Below, piece by piece: positions 1-8,837 of a stretch of 55,969 nucleotides of DNA. Under the pieces are notes generated by a model. The model saw nothing but the letters and a program-made list of their open reading frames with translations. It was not told where the DNA came from and ran no database searches. Within the stretch, counting starts at the first letter, position 1; every line of letters begins with the position of its first letter. The position numbers were made by a program, and so were the translations under genes. This DNA comes from Massilia sp. Mn16-1_5 (lineage in GTDB: Bacteria > Pseudomonadota > Gammaproteobacteria > Burkholderiales > Burkholderiaceae_D), in contig NZ_PPXQ01000026.1 of the NCBI RefSeq assembly GCF_004798585.1, positions 1 through 55,969 of the forward strand, given 5' to 3'.

Positions 1-1
1 C

Positions 2-682
2 GGCGCCCCATCGGCACCGCCCGCCGCCGCCGCGCAGGGCGCCCGTCCCGGCGCCACGCCGCCACCCTGGTCCGGCGGACAGCAGCCGCAGGCCATGGCG
101 CGTCCGCAGGCGCAGGCCCGGCAACAGGAAGACAACAGCGACGAGCCGCCGTCCTGGGTCACCGAATTTTCCGACGATACCGCGGTGGCCTCCGAGGCTG
201 CCGCTGTTACCGCCCCGGTAAGTGCCCCGCCAGTCGCACGTGCACCGGCCAGGCCGCCGCACGAATACGTCGTGACGCCCGTGCCGGCGCTCGACTGGGA
301 CGGCAACTGGCCGGCCCTGGCCGCCGGCCTGCCGCTGCGCGGCGTGTCGCAGCAACTGGCCCTGCAGACCGAGCTGATCGATTGCCACGCCGACGCGGCC
401 TCGGCCGTGTTCAAGCTGCGCGTGCCGGTCGATACCCTGCGCGCCAGCGGCAACAGCGAAAAACTGCAGGCGGCCTTGCAGGAAGTCTTTGCCGGCAAGC
501 GCATCACGGTCGAGACCGAGATCGGGCCGGTCTGGTACACCGCCAGCGCCGAAGCCAAGGCCGCGCGCGAGGAGCGCCAGCGCCTGGCCGAATCCATCGT
601 TGCCGGCGATCCTTTCGTGCAGGACCTCGAGCGTACCTTCGGCGCCTTCGTCGTTCCCGGCTCGGTGCGCCCGCCGGTCTGA
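2..682 (+). CDS. dnaX: DNA polymerase III subunit gamma/tau, C-terminal part (5' truncated by window edge)
   Basis: Only the last 226 codons are present; the frame is open from base 2 to TGA at 680-682. It starts with a low-complexity Pro/Ala/Gln linker (to about residue 90) and continues into a folded segment of about 130 residues with no tandem repeats. This matches the tau-specific C-terminal part of DnaX, which links the clamp loader to the polymerase alpha subunit and DnaB at the replication fork. The ATPase domain lies outside the window. The call rests largely on gene order, because dnaX is followed by ybaB and recR in most proteobacteria, and on the linker-plus-domain layout. The ATG at 95 is internal to the linker and is not a start. 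Confidence 0.85.
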   Translation, partial: GAPSAPPAAAAQGARPGATPPPWSGGQQPQAMARPQAQARQQEDNSDEPPSWVTEFSDDTAVASEAAAVTAPVSAPPVARAPARPPHEYVVTPVPALDWDGNWPALAAGLPLRGVSQQLALQTELIDCHADAASAVFKLRVPVDTLRASGNSEKLQAALQEVFAGKRITVETEIGPVWYTASAEAKAAREERQRLAESIVAGDPFVQDLERTFGAFVVPGSVRPPV

Positions 683-720
683 GCACCCTTTATATAAACG
701 ATTGATTGGAGAACTACACC

Positions 721-1050
721 ATGATGAAGAACCAGCTCGCAGGCTTGATGAAACAGGCGCAAGCCATGCAGGACAACATGAAGAAGGCGCAAGAGCAGCT
801 GGCCCAGATCGAAGTCGAAGGCCAGTCGGGTGCCGGCCTGGTGAAGGTCACGATGACCTGCAAGAACGACGTCAAGCGCGTGCAGATCGACCCGTCGCTG
901 CTGGCCGACGACAAGGACATGCTGGAAGACCTGGTCGCCGCCGCTTTCAACGACGCCGTGCGCAAGGCCGAAGCCACCTCCGCCGAGAAGATGAGCAGCC
1001 TGACCGCCGGCATGCCTGGCCTGCCGCCCGGCTTCAAGATGCCGTTCTGA
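721..1050 (+). CDS. ybaB: YbaB/EbfC family nucleoid-associated protein
   Basis: A 109-residue protein, the usual length of this family. It begins MMKNQLAGLMKQAQAMQDNM, the family's amphipathic first helix, and carries a glycine-containing turn (GQSGAGLVKV) before the beta segment. YbaB dimers bind DNA non-specifically, compact the nucleoid and are co-expressed with recR. The start at 721 is preferred over an in-frame TTG at 706 because GGAG at 708-711 lies nine bases upstream. It sits between dnaX (38 bp upstream) and recR (43 bp downstream) and is probably co-transcribed with both. Confidence 0.95.
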   Translation: MMKNQLAGLMKQAQAMQDNMKKAQEQLAQIEVEGQSGAGLVKVTMTCKNDVKRVQIDPSLLADDKDMLEDLVAAAFNDAVRKAEATSAEKMSSLTAGMPGLPPGFKMPF

Positions 1051-1093
1051 TCGGCGACACGATTCACAGCCTGACCAGCGCGCACCGCCCCAC

Positions 1094-1684
1094 ATGTCCA
1101 AGTCCCTCGACTTCCTGACCGAGGCGCTGCGCCGCCTGCCCGGCATCGGCCCCAAGTCGGCCCAGCGCATGGCCTTTCACTTGCTGCAGCATGACCGCGA
1201 AGGTGCGGCCATGCTGTCGCGCGCGCTCTACCAGGCGGTCGATTCGGTGCACCACTGCGCCATGTGCAATACCTTCGCCGACACCGAAGTGTGCGAGATG
1301 TGCGCCGACGAGGCGCGCGACCGCTCGCTGCTGTGCATCGTCGAGACCCCGGCCGACCAGATCATGATCGAGCAGACCATGACCTACAAGGGCCTGTACT
1401 TCGTGCTGATGGGGCGGCTGTCGCCGCTGGACGGCATCGGTCCCAAGGACCTGCACCTCGACAAACTCGTCGGGCGCGCGGCCGACGGCGTCGTCGGCGA
1501 AGTCGTACTGGCAACCAATTTCACCAACGAGGGCGAAGCGACCGCCCACTACATCAGCGAAATGCTCAAGGCGCGCGGCCTGAAGGTCAGCCGCCTGGCG
1601 CGCGGCGTGCCCGTCGGTGGCGAGCTCGAGTACGTCGACGCCGGCACCATCGCGCGCGCCATGCTCGATCGCCGCAGTGCATAA
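1094..1684 (+). CDS. recR: Recombination mediator protein RecR
   Basis: A 196-residue protein of normal RecR length. Domains in order: a helix-hairpin-helix (LRRLPGIGPKSAQRMAFHLL, about residues 12-31); a four-cysteine zinc finger (Cys55, Cys58, Cys67, Cys70); a Toprim domain starting at LLCIVETPADQ; and a C-terminal region with SRLARGVPVGGELEYVD. RecR works with RecO and RecF to load RecA on SSB-coated gapped DNA. It closes the dnaX-ybaB-recR cluster. All key residues are present and the frame is intact. Confidence 0.97.
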   Translation: MSKSLDFLTEALRRLPGIGPKSAQRMAFHLLQHDREGAAMLSRALYQAVDSVHHCAMCNTFADTEVCEMCADEARDRSLLCIVETPADQIMIEQTMTYKGLYFVLMGRLSPLDGIGPKDLHLDKLVGRAADGVVGEVVLATNFTNEGEATAHYISEMLKARGLKVSRLARGVPVGGELEYVDAGTIARAMLDRRSA

Positions 1685-1795
1685 TCTTCTGCCAAGACCT
1701 CAGTAGCCGCTAGAGGCGGCAGCCGTTTGCGTGCGCGCAATCGGCATCGAAAGTCCGCTGCTATCGTGGGGTTGACCTTAAGCGGACCTGCGAGC

Positions 1796-2932
1796 ATGCA
1801 CCTAGTCGACATCACGATGTTCTACGCCGCCGAAGGCAATGGCGTGAGCACCTATTTGAATGCCAAGGCACGCTGGCTGGCGCGGAACAGCCGCGTCCGG
1901 CATACCATCCTCAGCCCCAACGTCGACAGCGGCGGCGAAGCGCCGGCCCTGGTGCGCGTGCCCGCGTTCGCGCTGCCGGGCATCAACGGCTTTCGCATGC
2001 CGACCTCGGTCCGTGCGCCCGCACGCCTGCTGCGCCAGGCCGCGCCCGACCTGATCGAGGTCGGCGACGCCGGCCACAGCGCCTGGGCCGCCCTGCAACT
2101 GCGGCGCCGCCTCGACGTGCCGGCGATCGCCTTCTACCATTCCGACCTGCCGCGCCTGGTGCGTCCGCGTTTCGGACAAACGGCCGAGGGCGTCACCTGC
2201 AAATACCTGTCCCACCTGTACCGCCAGTTCGACCTCGTGCTCGCACCCAGCCGCGTCATGGTCGAGCAGCTGCACGCGATGGGCGTGCCCGGGGCCTGCC
2301 ACCAGCCGCTCGGCATCGACAGCAGTGTCTTTCATCCGGCGCGCCGGGTCGAGACCCTGCGCGCCCACCTGCGCCTGCCAGGCGATGCGCGCCTGCTGGT
2401 CTACGCCGGCCGCTTCACTGTCGAGAAGAACCTGCCGCTCCTGATCGAAGCCGTGCGCAAGCTGGGCCGGCCCTATCACCTGGTGATGATCGGCGGCGGG
2501 CGCGACCTGCCGCGCTATCCGCAGATCACCTACATGCCCTTCAAGCGCAACCAGCGCCACCTGGCGCGCCTGCTGGCCAGCTGCGACGTGCTGGTCCATC
2601 CGGGCGACCGCGAAACCTTCGGCCTGATCGTGCTGGAGGCCATGGCCTGCGGCCTGCCGGTGGTGGCCACCAGCGGCGGCGGAGTGGCCGAGCTGGTCGA
2701 CGGCGACACCGGCATCCTGGCCCGGCCCAACTGCGTCGACAGCCTGGCCAGCGCCATCGAAGCCATCTACGAGCGCGATCTGGCCCTGCTGGGCGCCAAC
2801 GCGCGCCGCAAGGCGGCCGAGTACTACGACTGGAACCAGATCCTGCCGCAGGTGATGCGGCGCTACCAGGCCGTGCTCGGCATGCGCGGCCAGGACGAAC
2901 CCGGAGCGAGGAGCATCTGTGTCACCGATTGA
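1796..2932 (+). CDS. Glycosyltransferase family 4 protein
   Basis: A 378-residue GT-B fold glycosyltransferase. The C-terminal half holds the nucleotide-sugar site: YAGRFTVEKNLPLLIEAV, then HPGDRETFGLIVLEAMACG with the E-x7-E motif, followed by LPVVATSGGGVAELV. The N-terminal half opens MHLVDITMFYAAEGNGVSTY, with the glycine-rich acceptor loop typical of GT4. The ATG at 1796 is chosen over an in-frame GTG at 1727 because homologous GT4 proteins begin just before this beta strand. The sugar and acceptor cannot be told. The 3' end overlaps the downstream deacetylase-like gene by 14 bp, so the two probably act on the same glycan or glycolipid. Confidence 0.88.
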   Translation: MHLVDITMFYAAEGNGVSTYLNAKARWLARNSRVRHTILSPNVDSGGEAPALVRVPAFALPGINGFRMPTSVRAPARLLRQAAPDLIEVGDAGHSAWAALQLRRRLDVPAIAFYHSDLPRLVRPRFGQTAEGVTCKYLSHLYRQFDLVLAPSRVMVEQLHAMGVPGACHQPLGIDSSVFHPARRVETLRAHLRLPGDARLLVYAGRFTVEKNLPLLIEAVRKLGRPYHLVMIGGGRDLPRYPQITYMPFKRNQRHLARLLASCDVLVHPGDRETFGLIVLEAMACGLPVVATSGGGVAELVDGDTGILARPNCVDSLASAIEAIYERDLALLGANARRKAAEYYDWNQILPQVMRRYQAVLGMRGQDEPGARSICVTD

Positions 2933-3722
2933 GCGGCATCTGGCGCGTGAAGAAACCGAGGAGCCCATGCTGTGCGTGTCGATCCACGACGTCGCGCCCG
3001 GCACCTGGGACGAATGCGCGCGCCTGGCGCGGGCCATGCGCCAGGTGGCCCAGATCCGCCTGACCTGGCTGGTCGTGCCGCGCTACCACGAGCGCCTCGA
3101 TGACGAAGGCCCCATGCGGCGCGGCCTGGATGCCGCGCTGGCGCACGGCGACGAGCTGGCGCTGCACGGCTATACCCATCTCGATACGGCGCGCACGGCG
3201 AGCGGCTTGCGCCAGCGTTTCCTGCGCGGCGTCTACACCCAGCGCGAAGGCGAGTTCGCGGCCCTGGCCGCGGAAGAAGCGCGCGAGCGGATCGCGCTGG
3301 GCCTGGAATGGTTCCGCCAGCGCGACTGGCCGGTGGACGGCTTCGTGCCGCCGGCCTGGCTGCTGGGCGACGCCTCCTGGCGCGTGCTGCCCGAATTCGC
3401 ATTCTCGTACACGACGACCTTCACCCGCTTTCACCTGCTGCGCCAGGGCCGGTCGGTGTTCGCGCCCTCGCTCGTGTACACGGCCAGGAACGCCCTCGGG
3501 CGCGCCTTGTCGCCGCTGGCGGCCAGCGCGGCCGCCCGCTGCATGGTGCAGTCGCCGCTGATGCGCCTGTCCCTGCATCCGCCCGATGTGCGTCACCCGC
3601 AACTGGTCGCGCATGCCCAGCGCCTGGTCGAGCGCATGCTCGCCACGCGCGAGGCGGTCACGAAAGCCGAGTGTGCGCGGCGGCTGGTGGCGCGCAATCT
3701 TGCGTCCGGAACGGTCCTGTAA
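2919..3722 (+). CDS. DUF2334 / polysaccharide deacetylase-like protein
   Basis: A 267-residue protein of the NodB-like deacetylase superfamily. Visible motifs are SIHDVAPG near residue 22, supplying the catalytic/metal Asp, and ELALHGYTHLD near residue 77, supplying the two metal-binding His. A later conserved segment reads DGFVPPAWLLG. The family removes acyl groups from polymeric or lipid-linked sugars using a divalent metal. The GTG at 2919 has GAGGAG six bases upstream and overlaps the glycosyltransferase gene, implying coupling. An ATG at 2967, just before the core domain, is the alternative and would give 251 residues. The substrate is unknown. Confidence 0.82.
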   Translation: MSPIERHLAREETEEPMLCVSIHDVAPGTWDECARLARAMRQVAQIRLTWLVVPRYHERLDDEGPMRRGLDAALAHGDELALHGYTHLDTARTASGLRQRFLRGVYTQREGEFAALAAEEARERIALGLEWFRQRDWPVDGFVPPAWLLGDASWRVLPEFAFSYTTTFTRFHLLRQGRSVFAPSLVYTARNALGRALSPLAASAAARCMVQSPLMRLSLHPPDVRHPQLVAHAQRLVERMLATREAVTKAECARRLVARNLASGTVL

Positions 3723-3749
3723 TCCGCGGCCAGACGCCGGAAGCGCCTC

Positions 3750-4031
3750 TTACCAGCCGCGCCCCCAGAACCCGCCGCCCCAATAGCGTCCGCCCCAGCC
3801 CGGGCCGTAGGCCGGATAGCTGCCATAACGCTGCACGTCGTCTTTCGTGCTGAGGTTGATGATGCAGTTGCGCCATGGGTCGGATTGCACGGCAAAGCCG
3901 AGCCGTTCGCAGGCCGGTCCATACACGGCGATCATCTCGGTCATTTCCGCCTGTTTGCGTGCCGCGCGTTCCTGAGGAGTGGTGCAGGCGCCCAGCAGCA
4001 GCGCTGCCGATAGGATGATGAAGGTACGCAT
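3750..4031 (-). CDS. Small lipoprotein with aromatic/glycine-rich tail
   Basis: A 93-residue protein with a clear lipoprotein signal: MRTFIILSAALLLGAC, lipobox LGAC with Cys16. The mature part is short, holds two further Cys (ACERLGF and WRNCIIN, possibly a disulfide) and ends in a Tyr/Gly/Trp-rich tail (YGPGWGGRYWGGGFWGRGW). An AAGGAG-type ribosome site lies just upstream. It is probably anchored in the outer membrane. I do not recognise a named family. It is convergent with the deacetylase-like gene and divergent from the acylase gene. Confidence 0.75.
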   Translation of the reverse strand: MRTFIILSAALLLGACTTPQERAARKQAEMTEMIAVYGPACERLGFAVQSDPWRNCIINLSTKDDVQRYGSYPAYGPGWGGRYWGGGFWGRGW

Positions 4032-4217
4032 TGCGAGCTCCTTTTGCGGTGAACTTTCCTGGTTTCGAGCTTAGCGCAAGAATCAGAACAGTGCTCGATT
4101 CGGTCCAATCGGACAGCCGGCCGCAGCCATGCACCGCACATGAGTGCGTGTGGCGGCCTCCTCGACTATGGTTTTTCTGGCAAGATCATTCGTCCAAAAA
4201 AATAACAAGGAGACCAC

Positions 4218-6620
4218 ATGCGAGCACGCCGCTGGAAAACCTGGACGGGGCGCCTGGCGCTCATCCTGCTTGGACTGGTGCTGCTGGCCTGCCTCGGCGC
4301 CTGGCTGTTGCTGCGCGCCAGCCTGGCGCAAGCCGACGGGACGCGCGATGTGCGTGGCCTGGCGGCCCCGGTGACGGTCGCGCGCGATGCGGCCGGCGTG
4401 CCGCTGATCCAGGGCGGCAACCGCCTCGACCTGGCCTATGCGACCGGTTTCGTGCATGCCCAGGAGCGCTTCTTCCAGATGGATCTGCTGCGCCGCACGG
4501 CCGGCGGCGAGCTTGCCGAGCTGTTCGGGCCGCGCGCCTTGCCGCTCGATCGCGCGCGCCGCCTGCACCGCTTCCGCGCCCGCGCCGTGCGCGCACTGGC
4601 GGCTTTGACGCCGGGCGAACGCGCCTTCGTCGAACGCTACGTCGCCGGCGTCAACGATGGTTTGAACGCGCTCGGCGCGCGGCCCTTCGAATACCTGTTG
4701 ACCGGTACGCAGCCGAGGCCGTGGCGCGCCGAGGATTCGCTGCTGGCCGTGTGGGCCATGTACATCGACTTGCAGGGCAACCAGGAACCGCGCGAACTGG
4801 CGCGCGGCTGGCTGCGCGCGCACAGCGATCCGGCCCAGCTGGCCTTCCTGCTGCCGCAGGCGAGCCGCTGGGACGCGCCGCTCGATGGCGCCGCCGCGCC
4901 GAAAGAGGCACCGGCCCCTGACAGCGCGCCTGCCTGGTGGGGCATGGCAGGGGAGCGTCCGGCGTCGCTGGCCTTGCTCGGGCGCGGCGACATGGTCGGC
5001 AGCAATAACTATGCGATCGCCGGCAGCCGCAGCGCGACCGGCGCGGCGATCGTCGCCGACGACATGCACCTGGGCCTGCAGCTGCCCAACATCTGGTACC
5101 GGCTGGCGCTGGTCTGGCCAAGCGGGCAGGGTGGACAGCGGCGCCTGGTCGGGGTGACGCTGCCGGGCGCGCCGCCCTTGATCATCGCCGGCAGCAACGG
5201 CAAGGTGGCCTGGGGGTTCACCAACAGCTATGGCGACTATCTCGACCTGGTCGAAGTCGGCGTCGCGCCGGAACAGCCCGGGATGGTGCGCACGCCGCAA
5301 GGCTGGGAAAAGCCCGAGGTGCACGTCGAGACGATCGCCGTAAAAGGCGCGCCGGCCGAACGCCTGACCGTGCGCGAGACGCGCTTCGGACCGCTGCGCG
5401 AAGCCGGCGGCAAGACCTACGCGCTGCATTGGGTCGCGCACGCGCCGGGCGCCGTCAACCTGAACCACCTGCGCCTGGAAAGCGCGGACACGCTCGACGC
5501 GGCGCTGGCGGTGGCCGCGATCGACGGCATCCCGGCCCAGAATTTCATCGCCGGCGACGCTGCCGGGAACATCGGCTGGACCATCGCCGGCCGCCTGCCG
5601 CACCGCCCGGCCGGTATCGACGGTGCCAGCTTTCCCATGCTCGCAGGCGAAGGCGTGGCGACCTGGGACGGCCTGCTCCCGGCCGAAGCGTATCCGCGCG
5701 TGCTCAACCCGGCGGACGGCCAGCTCTCGACCGCCAACAGCCGCCAGCTGCTGGGCGGCGCGGGTACGCTGCTGGGCGATGGCGGCTTCGACCTGGGCGC
5801 GCGCAGCAGCCAGCTGCGCCAGCGCCTGCACGAGCTCGGGCCGCGCACAGACGAACATGGCGCCTTTGCCGTCGCGCTCGACGACCGTGCGCTGTTCATC
5901 GCGTTGTGGCGCCAGCGCGCGCTGAATGTGCTGGACGATGCGGCGCTGGCGGGACAGCCGCGCCGCGCCGAATTCCGGCGCCTGCTGGAGGCCAGCTGGA
6001 ACGGCCGCGCCGGTGTCGATTCGGTCGGCTACCGCCTGGCGCGCAACTTCATGTGGGCGCTGCACGACATCCTGTTCGCGGGCGTCGACGCGCAGCTCAA
6101 ACAGCTCGATCCGAAGGCGACGATGGCGCTGGCCAATCCGCGCTGGCCGGCGCTGGTGGCGCGCCTGCTGGACGAACAGCCGGCCGGCTGGCTGCCGCCC
6201 GGACAGCGCAGCTGGCGCGACCTGCAATTGGCCGCGATCGACCGCGTGCTGGCGGAGCTGGAACGCGATGGCGTGCCTTTGGCGTCGGCAACCTGGGGCG
6301 CGCGCAATACCGCGGCCTTCGCCCATCCGATCGCGCTGGCCGTGCCGGCCCTGGGCAGCTGGCTCGGGGTGCCGCCCGACCAGCTGGCGGGCGATTCCCA
6401 CATGCCGCGCGTGGCCGGCCCCAAGTTCGGGCAATCGGAACGGATGACGGTCTCGCCGGGACACGAGGAGCGCGGGCTGTACAACATGCCGGGCGGGCAG
6501 AGCGGCCATCCCCTGTCGCCCTGGTTCCTGTACGGGCACGCCGACTGGGTGCAGGGCCGGCCGCAGCCGCTGCTGCCGGGGCCGGCGCGCCATACGCTGA
6601 CGCTGGCCCCGGCGCCTTGA
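4218..6620 (+). CDS. Penicillin acylase family (S45) N-terminal-nucleophile hydrolase
   Basis: An 800-residue precursor of the Ntn-hydrolase family that includes penicillin G acylase and acyl-homoserine-lactone acylases. An N-terminal hydrophobic helix (about residues 13-37) is a signal or anchor, so it acts in the periplasm. The autocatalytic cleavage site is visible as GSNNYAIAG, with Ser262 expected to become the N-terminal nucleophile of the beta chain. It is followed by MHLGLQLPNIWY and ANSRQLLGG, typical beta-chain motifs. Such enzymes cleave amide bonds of acylated small molecules; substrates could be AHL signals, beta-lactams or acyl-peptides and cannot be chosen from sequence. An AAGGAG site precedes ATG 4218. 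It is convergent, 12 bp apart, with the response regulator gene. Confidence 0.92.
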   Translation: MRARRWKTWTGRLALILLGLVLLACLGAWLLLRASLAQADGTRDVRGLAAPVTVARDAAGVPLIQGGNRLDLAYATGFVHAQERFFQMDLLRRTAGGELAELFGPRALPLDRARRLHRFRARAVRALAALTPGERAFVERYVAGVNDGLNALGARPFEYLLTGTQPRPWRAEDSLLAVWAMYIDLQGNQEPRELARGWLRAHSDPAQLAFLLPQASRWDAPLDGAAAPKEAPAPDSAPAWWGMAGERPASLALLGRGDMVGSNNYAIAGSRSATGAAIVADDMHLGLQLPNIWYRLALVWPSGQGGQRRLVGVTLPGAPPLIIAGSNGKVAWGFTNSYGDYLDLVEVGVAPEQPGMVRTPQGWEKPEVHVETIAVKGAPAERLTVRETRFGPLREAGGKTYALHWVAHAPGAVNLNHLRLESADTLDAALAVAAIDGIPAQNFIAGDAAGNIGWTIAGRLPHRPAGIDGASFPMLAGEGVATWDGLLPAEAYPRVLNPADGQLSTANSRQLLGGAGTLLGDGGFDLGARSSQLRQRLHELGPRTDEHGAFAVALDDRALFIALWRQRALNVLDDAALAGQPRRAEFRRLLEASWNGRAGVDSVGYRLARNFMWALHDILFAGVDAQLKQLDPKATMALANPRWPALVARLLDEQPAGWLPPGQRSWRDLQLAAIDRVLAELERDGVPLASATWGARNTAAFAHPIALAVPALGSWLGVPPDQLAGDSHMPRVAGPKFGQSERMTVSPGHEERGLYNMPGGQSGHPLSPWFLYGHADWVQGRPQPLLPGPARHTLTLAPAP

Positions 6621-6632
6621 CCGTGGTGCTCG

Positions 6633-8837
6633 TCAGGGTGCAGGCAGGGCAGGCAGCACGGGTGGCGCCGGCAGTACGGCAGGCAGCTGCCGCAGCATCT
6701 GCGTGATAGCGTCCGCACTCGACGGGTGGCCGAGGAAGTAGCCTTGCACCAGGTCGCAGCCGAACTGCTCGAGCAGCACCAGCTGCTCGTCGGTCTCGAC
6801 GCCCTCGGCCACCACCGCCATTTTCAGGCCGTGGGCCATGGCGATGATGGCGCGCGTGATGGCCGCGTTTTCCGAATCCTGGGGCAGGCCGCAGATGAAA
6901 CTGCGGTCGATCTTCAGGGCGCGCACGTCGAAACGTTTTAGATAATTCATCGACGAGTAGCCGGTGCCGAAATCGTCGATCGACAGGTAGACGCCGATTC
7001 CGCGCAGCTGTTCCAGCGTGGCCAGCGTGGCCTTGGCGTCGTCCATCAGCGTGCCCTCGGTCAGCTCGAGTTCGAGCAGCTTCGGGTCGAGTCCCGTCTC
7101 GTCCAGCGCCGACAGTACGATCTGCGACAGGTTCTCGTCCTTGAACTGCTTGGCCGAGAGGTTCACCGCCATGCGCACCGAGCGGCGCAGGGCATGCTGC
7201 CAGGCGCGCGCCTGGTTGCAGGCGGTGCGCAGCACCCATTCGCCGATCGGCACGATCAGGCCAGTCTCCTCGGCCAGCGGAATGAATTCGGTCGGCGAGA
7301 TGATGCCGCGCTCCGGATGGCGCCAGCGCACCAGGGCCTCGACGCCGACGATCTCGAGCGAGCGCACATCCAGCTGGGGCTGGTAGAGCAGGTACAGCTC
7401 GTCGTTCTGCAGGGCCTTGCGCAGGCCGACCTCGAGCTTCACGTGGCTCATGATCTGCATGGTCAGTGAAGAGCTGTACAGCTTGGCGTTGTTCTTGCCG
7501 CAGTTCTTGGCGTGATACATCGCCGTGTCGGCGAATTTGAGTAGTGAATTACAATCATCGCCGTCTTCCGGGAACAATGAGATGCCAATGCTGGCGGTGA
7601 CGAAGATCTCGTTGCCGTCGATGAGGAAGGGCCGGCGCATTGCTTCCTTCACGCGGTGCGCGACATTCAGCGCATGCTCGACCCGCTCGAGGTCGGGAAT
7701 CAGGATCGTGAATTCGTCGCCGCCCAGGCGCGCGAACTTGGTGCTTGAAGAATCGTTATCGGGTACGCCGTCGGGCGCCGCTTCGCCGCGCGACACCAGG
7801 TCGCTGGGGCGGATCGTCTCGCGCAGGCGTTCGGAGACGATTTTAAGGAGGTGGTCGCCGACATTGTGTCCGAGCGTGTCGTTGATGCGCTTGAAGGCGT
7901 CGAGGTCCATGAACAGCACCGCGAACTTCTTGTTGCCTACTTTCGAGCGCTGCAGCTCGCGTTCCAGGGTTTCGAGGAAGGCCTGGCGGTTCGGGATGCC
8001 GGTCAGGCTGTCGCAATAGGCCAGGCGCCGGATCTGTTCCTCGCTGCGCTTGCGTTCGCTGATGTCGCGCACCAGGCCGAGCACCTCGGACGGGCCGGTG
8101 GCCACCAGGCGCGCCTCGAAATGCTGGGTCGCGCCGAAGCGCAGCAGCTCGTATTCGATCGAGCGGATCTGCTGACTGCGCAGCACTTCGCCCAGCTGCG
8201 CCATGACCCGCGCCGCAATGTCCTTGGGCAGCACCTCGGTGATGTGGCGGCCGACGCAGCGCTCGCTGGTAAACGGCACCGCGCCGTCGCGCTCGCGGCT
8301 GGGGAAGCCGCGGCCCGGCTCGTAGTCGAGGTAGAAGCCGTCGCCGTTCATGCGGAAGAAGGTGTCCGGAATCGCGGCCAGCACCGCGCGGTTCTGGGCA
8401 TCGGCAATCCGCAGGCGCGCGATGGCGTCGCTGGCGCGCAGCACGTAGAGCACGCGGTGGCCGAGGATGGGCCAGTTGATCGGTTTCGAGACGAAGTCGG
8501 TGGCGCCGGCTTCGTAGGCGCTCGTGACGGCTTCGATGTCGTCGCCGCCGGTGACCATCACGATCGGCACCGAGGCGCCTGGACCCTCGCTACGGCGGAT
8601 CGCGCGGCAGGCCGCGAAGCCGTCCTGGTGCGGCATCTCGACGTCCATCAGGATGAGGTCGGGGCGGCGTGCCGCGGCCAGCGCCACGGCTTCGCGTCCG
8701 TCCGCCGCTTCGATGCCCTCCAACCCGACCTGTTGCAGCATCTCGAGCATCAGAAGGCGCATCACCGGATCGTCGTCTGCGATCAGCACGATACCGCGCT
8801 GAGCACCGCGTTGTGGGGAAGGGGAGACTCGCATCAT
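6633..8837 (-). CDS. Response regulator with PAS, GGDEF and EAL domains
   Basis: A 734-residue cytoplasmic regulator. Domains in order: receiver (Asp21-Asp22 pocket, phospho-acceptor Asp65, Lys118), a PAS-like segment (about 146-265), GGDEF (intact GGDEF at 372-376, preceded by an extra polar loop at about 350-367) and EAL (EALVRW at 500-505, later DDFGTGYSS). Both the cyclase and phosphodiesterase signatures are complete, so it may make or break cyclic di-GMP. The ATG at 8835-8837 has GAAGGA upstream and overlaps the TGA of the histidine kinase gene as ATGA. Translation is therefore probably coupled, and the kinase is its likely phosphodonor. In-frame codons upstream of 8837 lie inside the kinase gene. 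Confidence 0.93.
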   Translation of the reverse strand: MMRVSPSPQRGAQRGIVLIADDDPVMRLLMLEMLQQVGLEGIEAADGREAVALAAARRPDLILMDVEMPHQDGFAACRAIRRSEGPGASVPIVMVTGGDDIEAVTSAYEAGATDFVSKPINWPILGHRVLYVLRASDAIARLRIADAQNRAVLAAIPDTFFRMNGDGFYLDYEPGRGFPSRERDGAVPFTSERCVGRHITEVLPKDIAARVMAQLGEVLRSQQIRSIEYELLRFGATQHFEARLVATGPSEVLGLVRDISERKRSEEQIRRLAYCDSLTGIPNRQAFLETLERELQRSKVGNKKFAVLFMDLDAFKRINDTLGHNVGDHLLKIVSERLRETIRPSDLVSRGEAAPDGVPDNDSSSTKFARLGGDEFTILIPDLERVEHALNVAHRVKEAMRRPFLIDGNEIFVTASIGISLFPEDGDDCNSLLKFADTAMYHAKNCGKNNAKLYSSSLTMQIMSHVKLEVGLRKALQNDELYLLYQPQLDVRSLEIVGVEALVRWRHPERGIISPTEFIPLAEETGLIVPIGEWVLRTACNQARAWQHALRRSVRMAVNLSAKQFKDENLSQIVLSALDETGLDPKLLELELTEGTLMDDAKATLATLEQLRGIGVYLSIDDFGTGYSSMNYLKRFDVRALKIDRSFICGLPQDSENAAITRAIIAMAHGLKMAVVAEGVETDEQLVLLEQFGCDLVQGYFLGHPSSADAITQMLRQLPAVLPAPPVLPALPAP

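Noticed and set aside
4083..6593. 836-residue open frame antisense to the acylase gene
   Set aside because: It is a shadow of the high-GC acylase gene: no ribosome site, Arg/Gln/Ala/His-biased composition and no motif.
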